DNA of 64,000 nucleotides from Pontibacter harenae (GTDB lineage Bacteria > Bacteroidota > Bacteroidia > Cytophagales > Hymenobacteraceae). Position 1 is the stretch's first letter. Each line of letters starts with the position of its first letter. Below, one piece after another: positions 44,800-53,359 of this stretch. The stretch covers positions 45,060 to 109,059 of the forward strand of contig NZ_JAJJWH010000015.1 of assembly GCF_020907245.1 (NCBI RefSeq). The letters run 5' to 3'. Position numbers and translations under genes: made by a program. The notes under the pieces are model-generated. The model searched no databases. It saw nothing but the letters and a program-made list of their open reading frames with translations, and was not told the origin of the DNA.

Positions 44800-44827
44800 T
44801 ACATTACGAAGAAATAACAGAGTATAT

Positions 44828-44850
44828 GCCCCAATATTTAATCTTGGGGC
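44828..44850 (-). promoter_or_regulatory. Intercistronic hairpin between sorting substrate and exosortase
   Basis: The stem GCCCCAA / TTGGGGC with a 9-nt loop lies just after the substrate gene stop (44,857) and 29 bp before the exosortase ATG. It lacks a long T-run. It could act as an attenuator, or protect the upstream mRNA end, so that substrate is made in excess over exosortase. Confidence 0.5.
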
Positions 44851-44856
44851 ACACAC

Positions 44857-45171
44857 TTAAGATACATTTTCTAGTTCTTTGGAGGTTTTGCGGGAGGCTC
44901 TTAACCTATTTAAGCCATAAGCAGCACCAGCGGCCAAAAGTAAGCTTGCCCCTCCGTCGATAGGAACACTAGTTTTGTTTTTGTTGTGACCAAAGCCATT
45001 ACCATTTCCTGGACCTTGAGTCGGACCATTATCATAGCCGTGACCATATCCGTTTCCGCGCCCATGATTAAAGTCAAGATTGTCCTCGGGTTTTGCTGTT
45101 GCAGCGTCTGAAATGCTTAGTATAAACAAAGCACAAATAATCAGAGCTAATTTTGTTGAAAGGTTTTTCAT
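44857..45171 (-). CDS. Gly/Asn/His-rich secreted protein with PID-type C-terminal sorting signal
   Basis: 104 residues from ATG at 45,171; an in-frame ATG at 45,207 precedes the signal peptide and is less likely. Residues 1-25 are a signal peptide (MKNLSTKLALIICALFILSI...DAATA). Residues about 33-66 are low complexity, mainly Gly, Asn, His and Tyr (GRGNGYGHGYDNGP...). The C-terminus has the three parts of an exosortase signal: motif PID at 70-72 after a Val, a hydrophobic stretch GGASLLLAAGAAYGL, and a basic tail NRLRASRK, followed by 10 more residues. This matches the PID-CTERM class linked to XrtX. The mature chain would be only about 45 residues. It leads the three-gene unit. Confidence 0.85.
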   Translation of the reverse strand: MKNLSTKLALIICALFILSISDAATAKPEDNLDFNHGRGNGYGHGYDNGPTQGPGNGNGFGHNKNKTSVPIDGGASLLLAAGAAYGLNRLRASRKTSKELENVS

Positions 45172-45972
45172 AGGGAAAAGTTTAGCTGTATAAAAGTTAA
45201 AGATCATGTTTTAAATAATATACTATATATTATACAGAATTTAGTTTTGATGTTATTTTTTACTTCTTCTAATAAAAGATTATTATACTTGTTCGTAAAA
45301 CCAATACAAGTGATATTGTCACCTCCATGAACTTTAATAAATAGTTTCACATAGCGTAGGTGCTACCCTAATTCAACTACAGGAATTTAACTTCTGACAA
45401 CATATACTAGTTAATACTGCCAAACTTCAAGCACCTATTACTATTGGAAGCTACTGCTTAATGCTAGTTTAAATAAAACTGCTGAATAAGTAAGAACTTG
45501 CAATAGCTTTTGTATTTAGTGTGCTTAAAGTATAACTTTTGCATTGTTTGAAATATTTAATGAGTGATAACCCTTTATAGGACGGAATTTATTACCCCTA
45601 TTTATTTTAATCTTATAGTTCACTTCATAAGGAATTTTCGCACTACTTTAAGAGTTGCACACAGTAAAATAAATTAACAGGAAAATTCAGTTCTACATTT
45701 CTTAAAGTGGAGTAAAATAGAATTTTATGTGGTACTTCACTTTAAGTTTGAAGTCTAAAAAATAAATTATTTAACAGCAGCAGATTTTGATTCTCTGCAT
45801 ATAATATTAGATATTTTGGGATTATTCTTATTATATATGTTTATCTGGTATCAAATTATAAAATAAAATATTTAAATAACAAATTATATTTATTTAATTT
45901 TTTTATTTTAACATAAGTTGCAATCATGTAAGGATGTAGCCATATTAATTTGTTATAGGTTAAAACATACCA
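45172..45972. other. AT-rich gap upstream of the exosortase unit
   Basis: About 800 bp without a gene. It probably holds the minus-strand promoter of the exosortase unit, though no exact TAnnTTTG box is evident. A 14-bp inverted repeat (CTTAAAGTGGAGTA at 45,701-45,714; TACTTCACTTTAAG at 45,733-45,746) has one mismatched pair and could be an operator or the mark of an old insertion. Confidence 0.5.
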
Positions 45973-46640
45973 TGAATGACTTCACTATAGCAGTTTTATG
46001 TTTTATTGATGACAGTCTACAAATAGCTGGTAAAAACCTGCTCCAAAACGCAAGCTCAATGATGTATAGCCACTCGTAACTGACTGCTATCTCTGCGGCA
46101 ACTATGATCAAAGCAGGAGTTACATGCAGCAGCATCACAGCTGCCAAATGCCGCACAATATCAATTCCAGCCGCATGCTCAACGACCTGAGTCAGGTTAT
46201 AGCGGCCATCTTTCTGGCACGGGTACTTTTTAGGCTTTATGGCAGAGCATCATCACCACTTCTGATGGCCTGACAGTAGAGCATTTCATCGTGGCAGGGA
46301 GTATGCATTAGGGCAAAGCAGGTCAGGTTACCCTAGGGAAGTAAGCTCTATGCTGACAGTACCTACACCAACTATTAGCTAGAAGAGTTGCTGCTCAAAT
46401 ATGACAAAGTTGCCCTGCTTGCGGAGAGGAAAAGCAACAGCCAGCATAAGGACACTCCTGCGATGGGCTTTATCAAGAAAGCTGTGAGGAAGAGAGTATA
46501 GACAAGCTTTACTGAAATATAGACCTCTTTCCCTCGTGCCATGCACGCTGTCACTCCGCCTACACAATCACCAGGTGTTTTATCGCAACCTGAGTTATTT
46601 AAAAAAACGATATTACCTTGAAGTAAGGACGTTGTTTCTG
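45973..46640 (+). pseudogene. Decayed IS982-family transposase
   Basis: Translation in shifting frames recovers the family in order. It starts at ATG 45,973 with MNDFTIAVLCFIDD. Around 46,260 the DGLTVEHFIVAGS-type strand appears with stop codons. At about 46,338 comes SKLYADSTYTNY, then LEELLLKYDKVALLAERKSNSQ, and near 46,455 TPAMGFIKKAVRKRV. These are the IS982 DDE-domain landmarks (YADAGYTDY and VERKxNS). In-frame stops and several frameshifts break the gene. The middle third (about 46,100-46,230) is poorly preserved. It lies between the exosortase unit and the EPS genes, so an insertion once separated or delivered these loci. Terminal repeats were not found. Confidence 0.75.
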
Positions 46641-46660
46641 TTTATTTATTAATAAGTATA

Positions 46661-46808
46661 GGGACAAAATTAAACTGAAGTACAAAAGAACCTGTCTTTC
46701 TAAAAGAAACTTGGTAAAAGGGGGGGGCTATTACGGCTTGCGCAGGTAAGGGCCTCCTTTAACAAGATCCATTCAGGGTAATAACTTACTTCAATCTGTT
46801 TCTGTCCC
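46661..46808. mobile_element. 148-bp MITE-like element
   Basis: The ends are 22-bp terminal inverted repeats with 17 identities: left GGGACAAAATTAAACTGAAG plus TA, right (complement) GGGACAGAAACAGATTGAAG plus TA. The interior has no coding capacity and holds a run of eight G residues (46,720-46,727). It sits just after the IS982 remnant. Target-site duplication was not evident. Confidence 0.5.
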
Positions 46809-47824
46809 CAAACTTATTTGTAGTTGAATAAGAAGTGCCGCTATGCTAGTCCTTGGTGATTTGCCATAGTTTGGAGAAAGTTATCATCTATCTCACCAGC
46901 CTTGCATACCTTTGACGAAGGGTTTTAACTCGTTACTTCATTATTTACTAGTCCCTTTCTTGCCCGCCGCTGGCTTCTCTTGAAAATAGTCCCATAAGCC
47001 TCTGCCTGGTCCATTTATGAAGACTGGCATTCTTTGCCACAGCGTCTGCAGAATCTGCCACACTCCCTAAACTCTTTCCAAATTTCGCTTCCCCTGTTAA
47101 AATTCAACTAGAAAGCTTATAATCCGCTCCACTGTCAGACATAGTATAAGATGCTGTCCTTGGCACAAACAAAACTACATTATTTAGTCTGCCTTTTTAC
47201 ATAAAGTAATTCTACCTCTGTTTTTCCAAAATTTCCTAGTGGAAGCTGCTAGCCTGCCTGATGCCACAGCGCCTTAATGGGTCGCATCAACTAACATACA
47301 TTTAGATGGAGTACACGGGCTGTGCCTAGCAGTGAAATATGTTCCAGAAGAAGTTATTTCAATAAATCTGTACGGCTATACAGTCTTTAATTCCTGTACT
47401 ATTTTGTTTGCCTGCGGCAGTAACGCCACGTGTAGTTCTCTTTGCCGTAGGGGTTGTTATTTTTTATTATATATCCCCCTGTCCTCGATGCTGATTCCTA
47501 AATACCTACATTATAACTATAAAGATGTGAATTCACAGACTGAAGATGATTTATTTTGTTTTTTATAATAATGAATCTAAATATTTATATTATCGTATAT
47601 GTCATTATTAAACATCATAAATAATATTTGTATATTATAATTTGTGTTTAATTGTGGTGGTTTTGTTTAATTTATAATGAAAATATTTAAATTGTTTGTT
47701 TGTTGTTTAAATAATAACTAATATTAAAAATTGATGAAAATGCAGAAGCGCTTTTAATTGATAATAGTTTCTTATTTGTCTTTTATAGTAAGGTTCTTAA
47801 ACAGTATGGTGAAATTTTAAAAGT
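46809..47824. other. Gap upstream of the EPS cluster
   Basis: About 1 kb without a defensible gene. On the minus strand, 46,900-47,100 gives short protein-like stretches broken by stops (for example WQRMPVFINGPGRGLWDYF), so this may be a very old coding remnant, unidentified. A 78-codon plus-strand frame at 47,332-47,568 looks spurious. The last 250 bp are extremely AT-rich and should contain the EPS promoter. No exact -7 box was found; TATAATTTG at about 47,636 is near consensus. Confidence 0.5.
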
Positions 47825-48625
47825 ATGAAATTTAAATTTATTTATCTGATGTGTTGCTTATTAGCTTTAGGGTCGTGCTCTCAAAGAAATTTAGCATACT
47901 TAAGTGACTTGCAAAGTGAGAATGTTTATGTTGAAGAGATAAAGAATAATGCTGAACCAAAAATACAGACAGATGACATTTTAAGTATATCTGTAAATAG
48001 TATGAGTCCTGAAACAAATTTTTTGTTCAACAACACGCTACACATGAAGGTGAACGGCCCAGTTGGTAGTGCAAATTATAGTAATAGGATAGAAGAATTA
48101 AATGAGGGCTACCTTGTTGATAAAAATGGGGATATCAAATTTCCAGTGATAGGTAAAATAAATCTTGCTGGGCTGACTAAAGAAGAAGCATCAGAAAAGC
48201 TTTCTGTAATATTGGCAAAAGAATATGTCAAAAACCCTGTTGTTGTTGTTCGTTTTATGAATTTCAAAGTGACAGTGATTGGTGAAGTAAATGATCCTTC
48301 AACTTTCACAATTCCAGCATCTAAGATAAACATTTTTGAAGCCTTAGGTTATGCTGGTGATATGACTGCATATGGGAAAAGAGAAAATGTTTTAATTATG
48401 CGGGAAAAAAATGGAGAGCGTTCTGCTGTAAGGTTGAATCTTAACAACAAAGATGTACTAAATTCACCTTATTTCTACCTACAACAGAATGATATAGTAT
48501 ATGTAGAGCCAGATAAATCAAAAGGGGCACAGGCCAATATTAATAGGAGTAATGTACAGTTCGGCGTTACTGTAGTACTTTCTCTTTTGTCTATTATAAC
48601 ATTGTACGCAACAAATGTCTTATAA
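47825..48625 (+). CDS. Polysaccharide export outer-membrane lipoprotein (Wza-like)
   Basis: 266 residues. Lipoprotein signal with lipobox ALGSC and C18. The poly-export domain (DDILSISVNSMSPETN... to VVVRFMNFKVTVIGEVNDP) is followed by an SLBB repeat (STFTIPASKINIFEALGYAGDMTAYGKRENVLIMRE). One hydrophobic C-terminal helix (VTVVLSLLSIITLY) ends the protein. It forms the outer-membrane channel for exopolysaccharide, working with the Wzc-like partner encoded next. The Bacteroidota type is shorter than E. coli Wza (379). The last 11 bp overlap the start of the Wzc-like gene. Confidence 0.93.
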   Translation: MKFKFIYLMCCLLALGSCSQRNLAYLSDLQSENVYVEEIKNNAEPKIQTDDILSISVNSMSPETNFLFNNTLHMKVNGPVGSANYSNRIEELNEGYLVDKNGDIKFPVIGKINLAGLTKEEASEKLSVILAKEYVKNPVVVVRFMNFKVTVIGEVNDPSTFTIPASKINIFEALGYAGDMTAYGKRENVLIMREKNGERSAVRLNLNNKDVLNSPYFYLQQNDIVYVEPDKSKGAQANINRSNVQFGVTVVLSLLSIITLYATNVL

Positions 48626-50957
48626 AAAAAATAGTAACGACAGGATGGAAAGAGAATCTTATTCAATGTATTCAGAAACTAAGCCAAAAAATATTAAGCT
48701 TGTTTTTTTGAAGCACTTACAGTATTGGTATTTATACTTAATAGGGGGAGTGTTAAGCTTAGCTGTAGCATACTTTTATTTAGTATATGCGACACCGCAA
48801 TATCGTATAAGCACCACGTTGCTAATAAAAGATGAGAAAAATTCATCTGGTTCCTCGGAGGGAAATACTTTTAATGATATCGGATTTATAAATGCGGTTA
48901 AGAGTATTGATAATGAAATGGTTATGCTTCAGTCAAGCTATTTGATGCAGAAGGCATTGTTTGAACTTTCATTGCTGACGAGTATCTATATAGAGGGGCA
49001 GATAAAGGATAAAGAGATTTACGGGGCAGATGTACCAATTAAAGTAATTGTAAACTCAATGAAGCAGGGGGCGTTCGAAAAAAAAATAGCCATTAAAATA
49101 TTGGATAACATCAGATTTGAGTTAGAGGAGGGGCAAGAAAGAACAGTTTATAAGTTTGGGCAGCAGATTCAAAAGTCTTATGCAGACTTTAATATTGTAC
49201 TGTCTTCGCCTGAATTATCATCTATATATAATGATCAAACTCTTATTGTTAAATTCAATGACCTTCAAGCTTTAGTAGGTGAGTATGTAGAGAATTTATC
49301 TGTAAGTCCTTACAATGATAAATCCAGCGTTGTTGTAGTAACTATCACAGATCCTGTGCCCGAAAGAGGAGTAAATATAATCAATAAACTAATAGAAGTT
49401 TATAATAAGGATGCAATGGATGATAAAAACTTAATTGCAGCCAATACCATTAACTTCATTGATGAAAGGCTTGGATATCTTACTGCTGAACTTTCCGATG
49501 TTGAAAAGGGTGTAGAGCAGTTTAAGCAACATAATGAGTTGGCGGATGTGAGTTCACAGACTCTGCAGTACATGAAAGAATCCAGCGATTACAATAAGCA
49601 AATTGCAGATTTGAACATTCAAAATGATGTGTTGGAGTCTATTGAAAAATACCTTAGCAAACAACAAAGTTCCCAATACAAACTAGTGCCCAGTTCTTTA
49701 AACATCAAAGATCCTACCTTATTAAGTTTGATCTCAAAGTTTAATGAATTACAATTAGATCGGGAACGTATATTGCGAACGGCACATTCAGCGAATCCTA
49801 TTGTTCTAAGCTTAAATGAACAGTTAGCTAACCTACGTATAGATATTTTAGAAAACTTACAAAATATTAAAAGTGCACTATCCGTAACAAAGAGAAACTT
49901 ATTGGTAAAATCTAATCAATTTGACTCTAGGATAGAACAGGTGCCTGTTGTTGAGCGACAATTACTTGAGATAACAAGACAACAGGAAATAAAAGAATCT
50001 TTATATCAATATCTGCTACAAAAAAGGGAGGAAGCAGCAATATCATTAGCTGCTAACATCTCTAATTCAAGGTTAATTGATCCTGCAGGTGCTAGTAATT
50101 ATCCAATTAGTCCTAATAAAGCAATTATTTATATAGCTGCGTTGATGGTTGGTTTGGGTTTGCCTTTTGCATATATTTTCATTAATCTTTCTTTTAATGA
50201 AAAAGTGCAAAGTATGGTTGAAGTAAAACAAACAACAGGAGTTCCTATATTAGGGGAAGTATCTCATCATAACGAAAAACATAATCTTGTGGTAACAGGG
50301 GATAGCCGAACTCCAGTTGCTGAGTTATTCAGACTTATGAGATCAAATTTGAACTTCGTTAATTTTGGGAAAAATAATAAAGTACTATTAATTACTTCGT
50401 GTGTCAAAGGGGAAGGAAAGACCTTTTTTAGCATAAATATGGCTGCTAGTTTGGCATTAATGGGAAAAAAGGTTGTTGTACTAGATTTTGACCTTCGTGC
50501 TCCAAGGTTGGCGCACGCTTTGGGTTTGCCAAATAATTTAGGAATCACCAATTATTTAGATAATAGAAAAACTCCTTTAGAAGAAATAATATTCCCTTCT
50601 ACAGATGTAAGGAATTTATTTTTTATAGGATCAGGCCCGATTCCAGATAATCCAGCTGAATTAATGCTGCATGAAGATGTAGAAATTTTAATTAGTACTC
50701 TTAGGGAGCAGTTTGATTATATTTTAATTGATTCTGCTCCCGTAGGACAAGTTTCTGATGCTTTTGCTTTATCACATTTAGTAGATTCAAGTGTGTTCAT
50801 TGTGCGTTATGATTACACCTCCAGGTCCCATTTGGAAGCTATTGATGAAATACATAGACTTCAGAAGTTAAATAACATGATGGTGGTGTTAAATGATACA
50901 AGAAATGGCAGTAGTTATGGTTACAACGTGCCGAAGAAAAAGCAACTAGTGGTTTGA
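48615..50957 (+). CDS. Wzc-like polysaccharide co-polymerase / BY-kinase
   Basis: 780 residues. Residues 25-65 hold the first membrane helix of a Wzz domain (YWYLYLIGGVLSLAVAYFYL). A long periplasmic coiled coil (about 270-480) follows, then a second helix near 505-525 after the NYPISPNKA Pro-rich motif. The C-terminal BY-kinase has Walker A GEGKT at about 597-601, Walker A' VVVLDFDLRAPRL at about 620-632, and Walker B YILIDSAP at about 702-709. It controls chain length and export with the Wza-like protein. The C-terminal tail is short, with only two Tyr residues (SSYGYNVPKKK), so autophosphorylation control may be reduced. Confidence 0.93.
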   Translation: MSYKKNSNDRMERESYSMYSETKPKNIKLVFLKHLQYWYLYLIGGVLSLAVAYFYLVYATPQYRISTTLLIKDEKNSSGSSEGNTFNDIGFINAVKSIDNEMVMLQSSYLMQKALFELSLLTSIYIEGQIKDKEIYGADVPIKVIVNSMKQGAFEKKIAIKILDNIRFELEEGQERTVYKFGQQIQKSYADFNIVLSSPELSSIYNDQTLIVKFNDLQALVGEYVENLSVSPYNDKSSVVVVTITDPVPERGVNIINKLIEVYNKDAMDDKNLIAANTINFIDERLGYLTAELSDVEKGVEQFKQHNELADVSSQTLQYMKESSDYNKQIADLNIQNDVLESIEKYLSKQQSSQYKLVPSSLNIKDPTLLSLISKFNELQLDRERILRTAHSANPIVLSLNEQLANLRIDILENLQNIKSALSVTKRNLLVKSNQFDSRIEQVPVVERQLLEITRQQEIKESLYQYLLQKREEAAISLAANISNSRLIDPAGASNYPISPNKAIIYIAALMVGLGLPFAYIFINLSFNEKVQSMVEVKQTTGVPILGEVSHHNEKHNLVVTGDSRTPVAELFRLMRSNLNFVNFGKNNKVLLITSCVKGEGKTFFSINMAASLALMGKKVVVLDFDLRAPRLAHALGLPNNLGITNYLDNRKTPLEEIIFPSTDVRNLFFIGSGPIPDNPAELMLHEDVEILISTLREQFDYILIDSAPVGQVSDAFALSHLVDSSVFIVRYDYTSRSHLEAIDEIHRLQKLNNMMVVLNDTRNGSSYGYNVPKKKQLVV

Positions 50958-51041
50958 TTGTTAGTATTTTAAAAATTGCTACTATACTATGTAGTGCTTC
51001 AACTGCTAAAACTTGTTTAGATAGTATTCCCATGATAGTTT

Positions 51042-52349
51042 ATGAAAGCTGTAGTTGAGCGTTTAAATATTCATCCAAGTGTTGTTAATACACTAAGGTG
51101 GGGAAAGTTGATTTCTGTAACTGGCGGAGCACAAATTCTTGTACAAGGTATTAGCTTTATTAGTGGGATAATGATCATAAGGTTACTGCCAACAGGGGAA
51201 TATGCATTATATACTTTAGCAAATGCCATGCTTGCCAACATGCTGGCTTTAGCAGATGGTGGAATTACTTCAGGTGTAACTGCTCAAGGTGGAAAAGTAT
51301 GGTCAAATCGTGAAGAACTTGGTATTGTGCTTGCTACGGGATTTGAGTTAAGGAGAAAGTTTGCATTACTAAGTATGCTACTAGGTATGCCTCTGCTTTT
51401 TTTCCTTTGTTTACATCATGATGCAAATTGGTTGATAGCGGCTTTAGTTACAATTTCCATTGTGCCATCGTTTTACTTGAGACTCTCTGGTACATTGTTA
51501 GAAATATCCCCGAAACTGCACCAAGATATCTTAGGAATACAAAAGGTCCAAGTTAGCGCTAATATTGCCCGCTTACTACTTGCAGGCTTGTCTCTTTTGG
51601 TAGTTCCTTGGGCTTATGTAGGTGTTCTTGTTGCAGCTGTTCCAGAAATGTTTATAAATAAATTTCTGAGAAAAGCTACAGGAAAATATGCAAATCCTAA
51701 GCAAGATTCTGATCCTGTTATAAGAAAAAAAATATTAACTATGGTTAAAAGACTTTTTCCTGAAGCAATTTATATTTGTGTGTCTTCTCAGTTAACAATT
51801 TGGCTTATTTCTATCTTTGGCTCTACTGCTGCTGTAGCTCAATTAGGTGCCTTAAGCAGAGTTGGAATTATGCTCACTCCTTTCACAATCATGTTCGCTT
51901 CGGTTATTATGCCACGATTCGCTCGACTACCAAATGATTATAAGTTGCTTATGCAAAGGTATTTACAAATACAAACAGCTCTTGTGTTCTTTTTTGTTTT
52001 ATTTATAGGTGGTGCTTTTTTATTTGCAAAAGAAATTTTATGGGTTTTAGGCGAAGAGTATAAAGGATTAACATCTGAAGTTGTTTTATTGTTAGCAGGT
52101 AGTTGTATATATGTCATTTCTCATTCTTCCTTTTCTTTATGTACAAGTAAAGGGTGGGTAATAAATCCTCTTTTTTCTATACCTATCAATGTTATATCAA
52201 TCGCTACTTGTATCGCCATATTGGATGTTTCTTCTTTAAGCGGGATTTTGTTATTTACCATCATAATAAATTCAGTTCAGGTGTTGATGCATGTTTGTTT
52301 TGGTTTAATCAAAATAAATAAGCTACGCATTTGCACTTCCATTGCATGA
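51042..52349 (+). CDS. Wzx-type oligosaccharide flippase
   Basis: 435 residues with 12 or so hydrophobic helices. The N-terminal portion resembles the MATE/Wzx polysaccharide-synthesis family: LISVTGGAQILVQGISFISGIMIIRLLPTGEYALYTLANAM. The predicted job is to flip undecaprenyl-linked repeat units across the inner membrane for the Wzy-type polymerase. Sequence similarity in this superfamily is low, so identity rests on topology, the N-terminal motif and operon position between Wzc and the glycosyltransferases. An 84-bp gap separates it from the Wzc-like gene. Confidence 0.85.
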   Translation: MKAVVERLNIHPSVVNTLRWGKLISVTGGAQILVQGISFISGIMIIRLLPTGEYALYTLANAMLANMLALADGGITSGVTAQGGKVWSNREELGIVLATGFELRRKFALLSMLLGMPLLFFLCLHHDANWLIAALVTISIVPSFYLRLSGTLLEISPKLHQDILGIQKVQVSANIARLLLAGLSLLVVPWAYVGVLVAAVPEMFINKFLRKATGKYANPKQDSDPVIRKKILTMVKRLFPEAIYICVSSQLTIWLISIFGSTAAVAQLGALSRVGIMLTPFTIMFASVIMPRFARLPNDYKLLMQRYLQIQTALVFFFVLFIGGAFLFAKEILWVLGEEYKGLTSEVVLLLAGSCIYVISHSSFSLCTSKGWVINPLFSIPINVISIATCIAILDVSSLSGILLFTIIINSVQVLMHVCFGLIKINKLRICTSIA

Positions 52350-52421
52350 TAACATTCACAGGATATCTGATTAATTGATGATCCCCAACAAGTAGACAAA
52401 AAGCTTTTATAAATTTAAAAT

Positions 52422-53297
52422 ATGAAGATTGGGTTGTTAGTAACAAATTACAATACCTGGGAAATGACTTCTCAGTGCATTGAAAATTGTATAAAATATG
52501 CAGACTCGCCCATTGATCAATTCGTTGTGGTTGATGACTGTTCAAATGAACCATTTGAGAATCATTTTGGGGAGCAAATATCCTTGAGTTGTAACCAAAC
52601 AAATTTGGGTTTAATTCGGTCTTTGAATAAGGGTTTAGAAATATTAGATACTGATCTCGTTCTTATATTTGATTCTGATGCTTGGCCTTTAGAAAACTTT
52701 ACCAATGATGTTAAAGAATATTTTAGCAATAATAAAGAAATAGGTATAGCATCATTTAATTTACTTGATTCTGAGGGGAAGCCAAGTGTGTCTTTTGAGG
52801 CTGAACCAAGTATTTTAAGTCTAGTATTGGGTCAGAAATTGTATGCCCACTATCAAAGGATTTTTTCAAAGTTTCCCAAATCTTTTACAGTTTATACTTG
52901 TGCAATGGTTGTTCGCAAAAAGGTTTTGGAAGAAATAGGAAGTTTCGACGAAAACTTTGACTGGTTAGAACTTGACCATGACATTTGTATGCGTGCGACA
53001 AGAAGAGGGTGGAAAATAGGCATAATACCAACCAAAGTTTTTCATAAAGGAAGCGGAACACCACAAAAGGTAAGCCATAGAGTAGTTCGATTTTATAAAA
53101 ATAGATGGTATTTGCTCAGTAAATTTAATAAGATTCGGTTTGCCAAATCTATGGCACGTGTAATTCGGTGGAGGTTAACCATTGAATATTTAGTTTTACA
53201 TGTTTTTGGGAGTTATCTTTTTAAGGATAAAGAGGTAATAAATGATAAGTTGCACAGCAGGAGAGAGTTGCTTCAATTTTTCTCTACTTCTATTTAG
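52422..53297 (+). CDS. GT2 family glycosyltransferase
   Basis: 291 residues. GT-A fold: VTNYN near the N-terminus, VVVDDCS at about 36-41, and the metal-binding DSD at 84-86 in LIFDSDAWPLE. DENFDWLELDHDICMRATRRGWKIG follows with the catalytic ED-like region. The C-terminal part is basic and may touch the membrane (RFYKNRWYLLSKFNK). It is an inverting enzyme that adds a sugar, probably rhamnose or a hexose, to the growing repeat unit; the donor is not readable. Confidence 0.9.
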   Translation: MKIGLLVTNYNTWEMTSQCIENCIKYADSPIDQFVVVDDCSNEPFENHFGEQISLSCNQTNLGLIRSLNKGLEILDTDLVLIFDSDAWPLENFTNDVKEYFSNNKEIGIASFNLLDSEGKPSVSFEAEPSILSLVLGQKLYAHYQRIFSKFPKSFTVYTCAMVVRKKVLEEIGSFDENFDWLELDHDICMRATRRGWKIGIIPTKVFHKGSGTPQKVSHRVVRFYKNRWYLLSKFNKIRFAKSMARVIRWRLTIEYLVLHVFGSYLFKDKEVINDKLHSRRELLQFFSTSI

Positions 53298-53359
53298 ACT
53301 AAAATTGTGAATAGCTACCTCAGCAAAAGGTATAGGTAAAAAGTATTATAAAATTCATC

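Noticed and set aside
44281..44856. GTG start for the exosortase gene at 44,856
   Set aside because: It would place the GCCCCAA/TTGGGGC hairpin inside the gene and abut the substrate stop; ATG at 44,799 gives the normal N-terminus.
46900..47100. Second transposase remnant on the minus strand
   Set aside because: Short protein-like pieces were seen but could not be tied to any transposase family.
47332..47568. 78-codon plus-strand frame before the EPS genes
   Set aside because: Sits in AT-rich non-coding DNA; no start context, no family.
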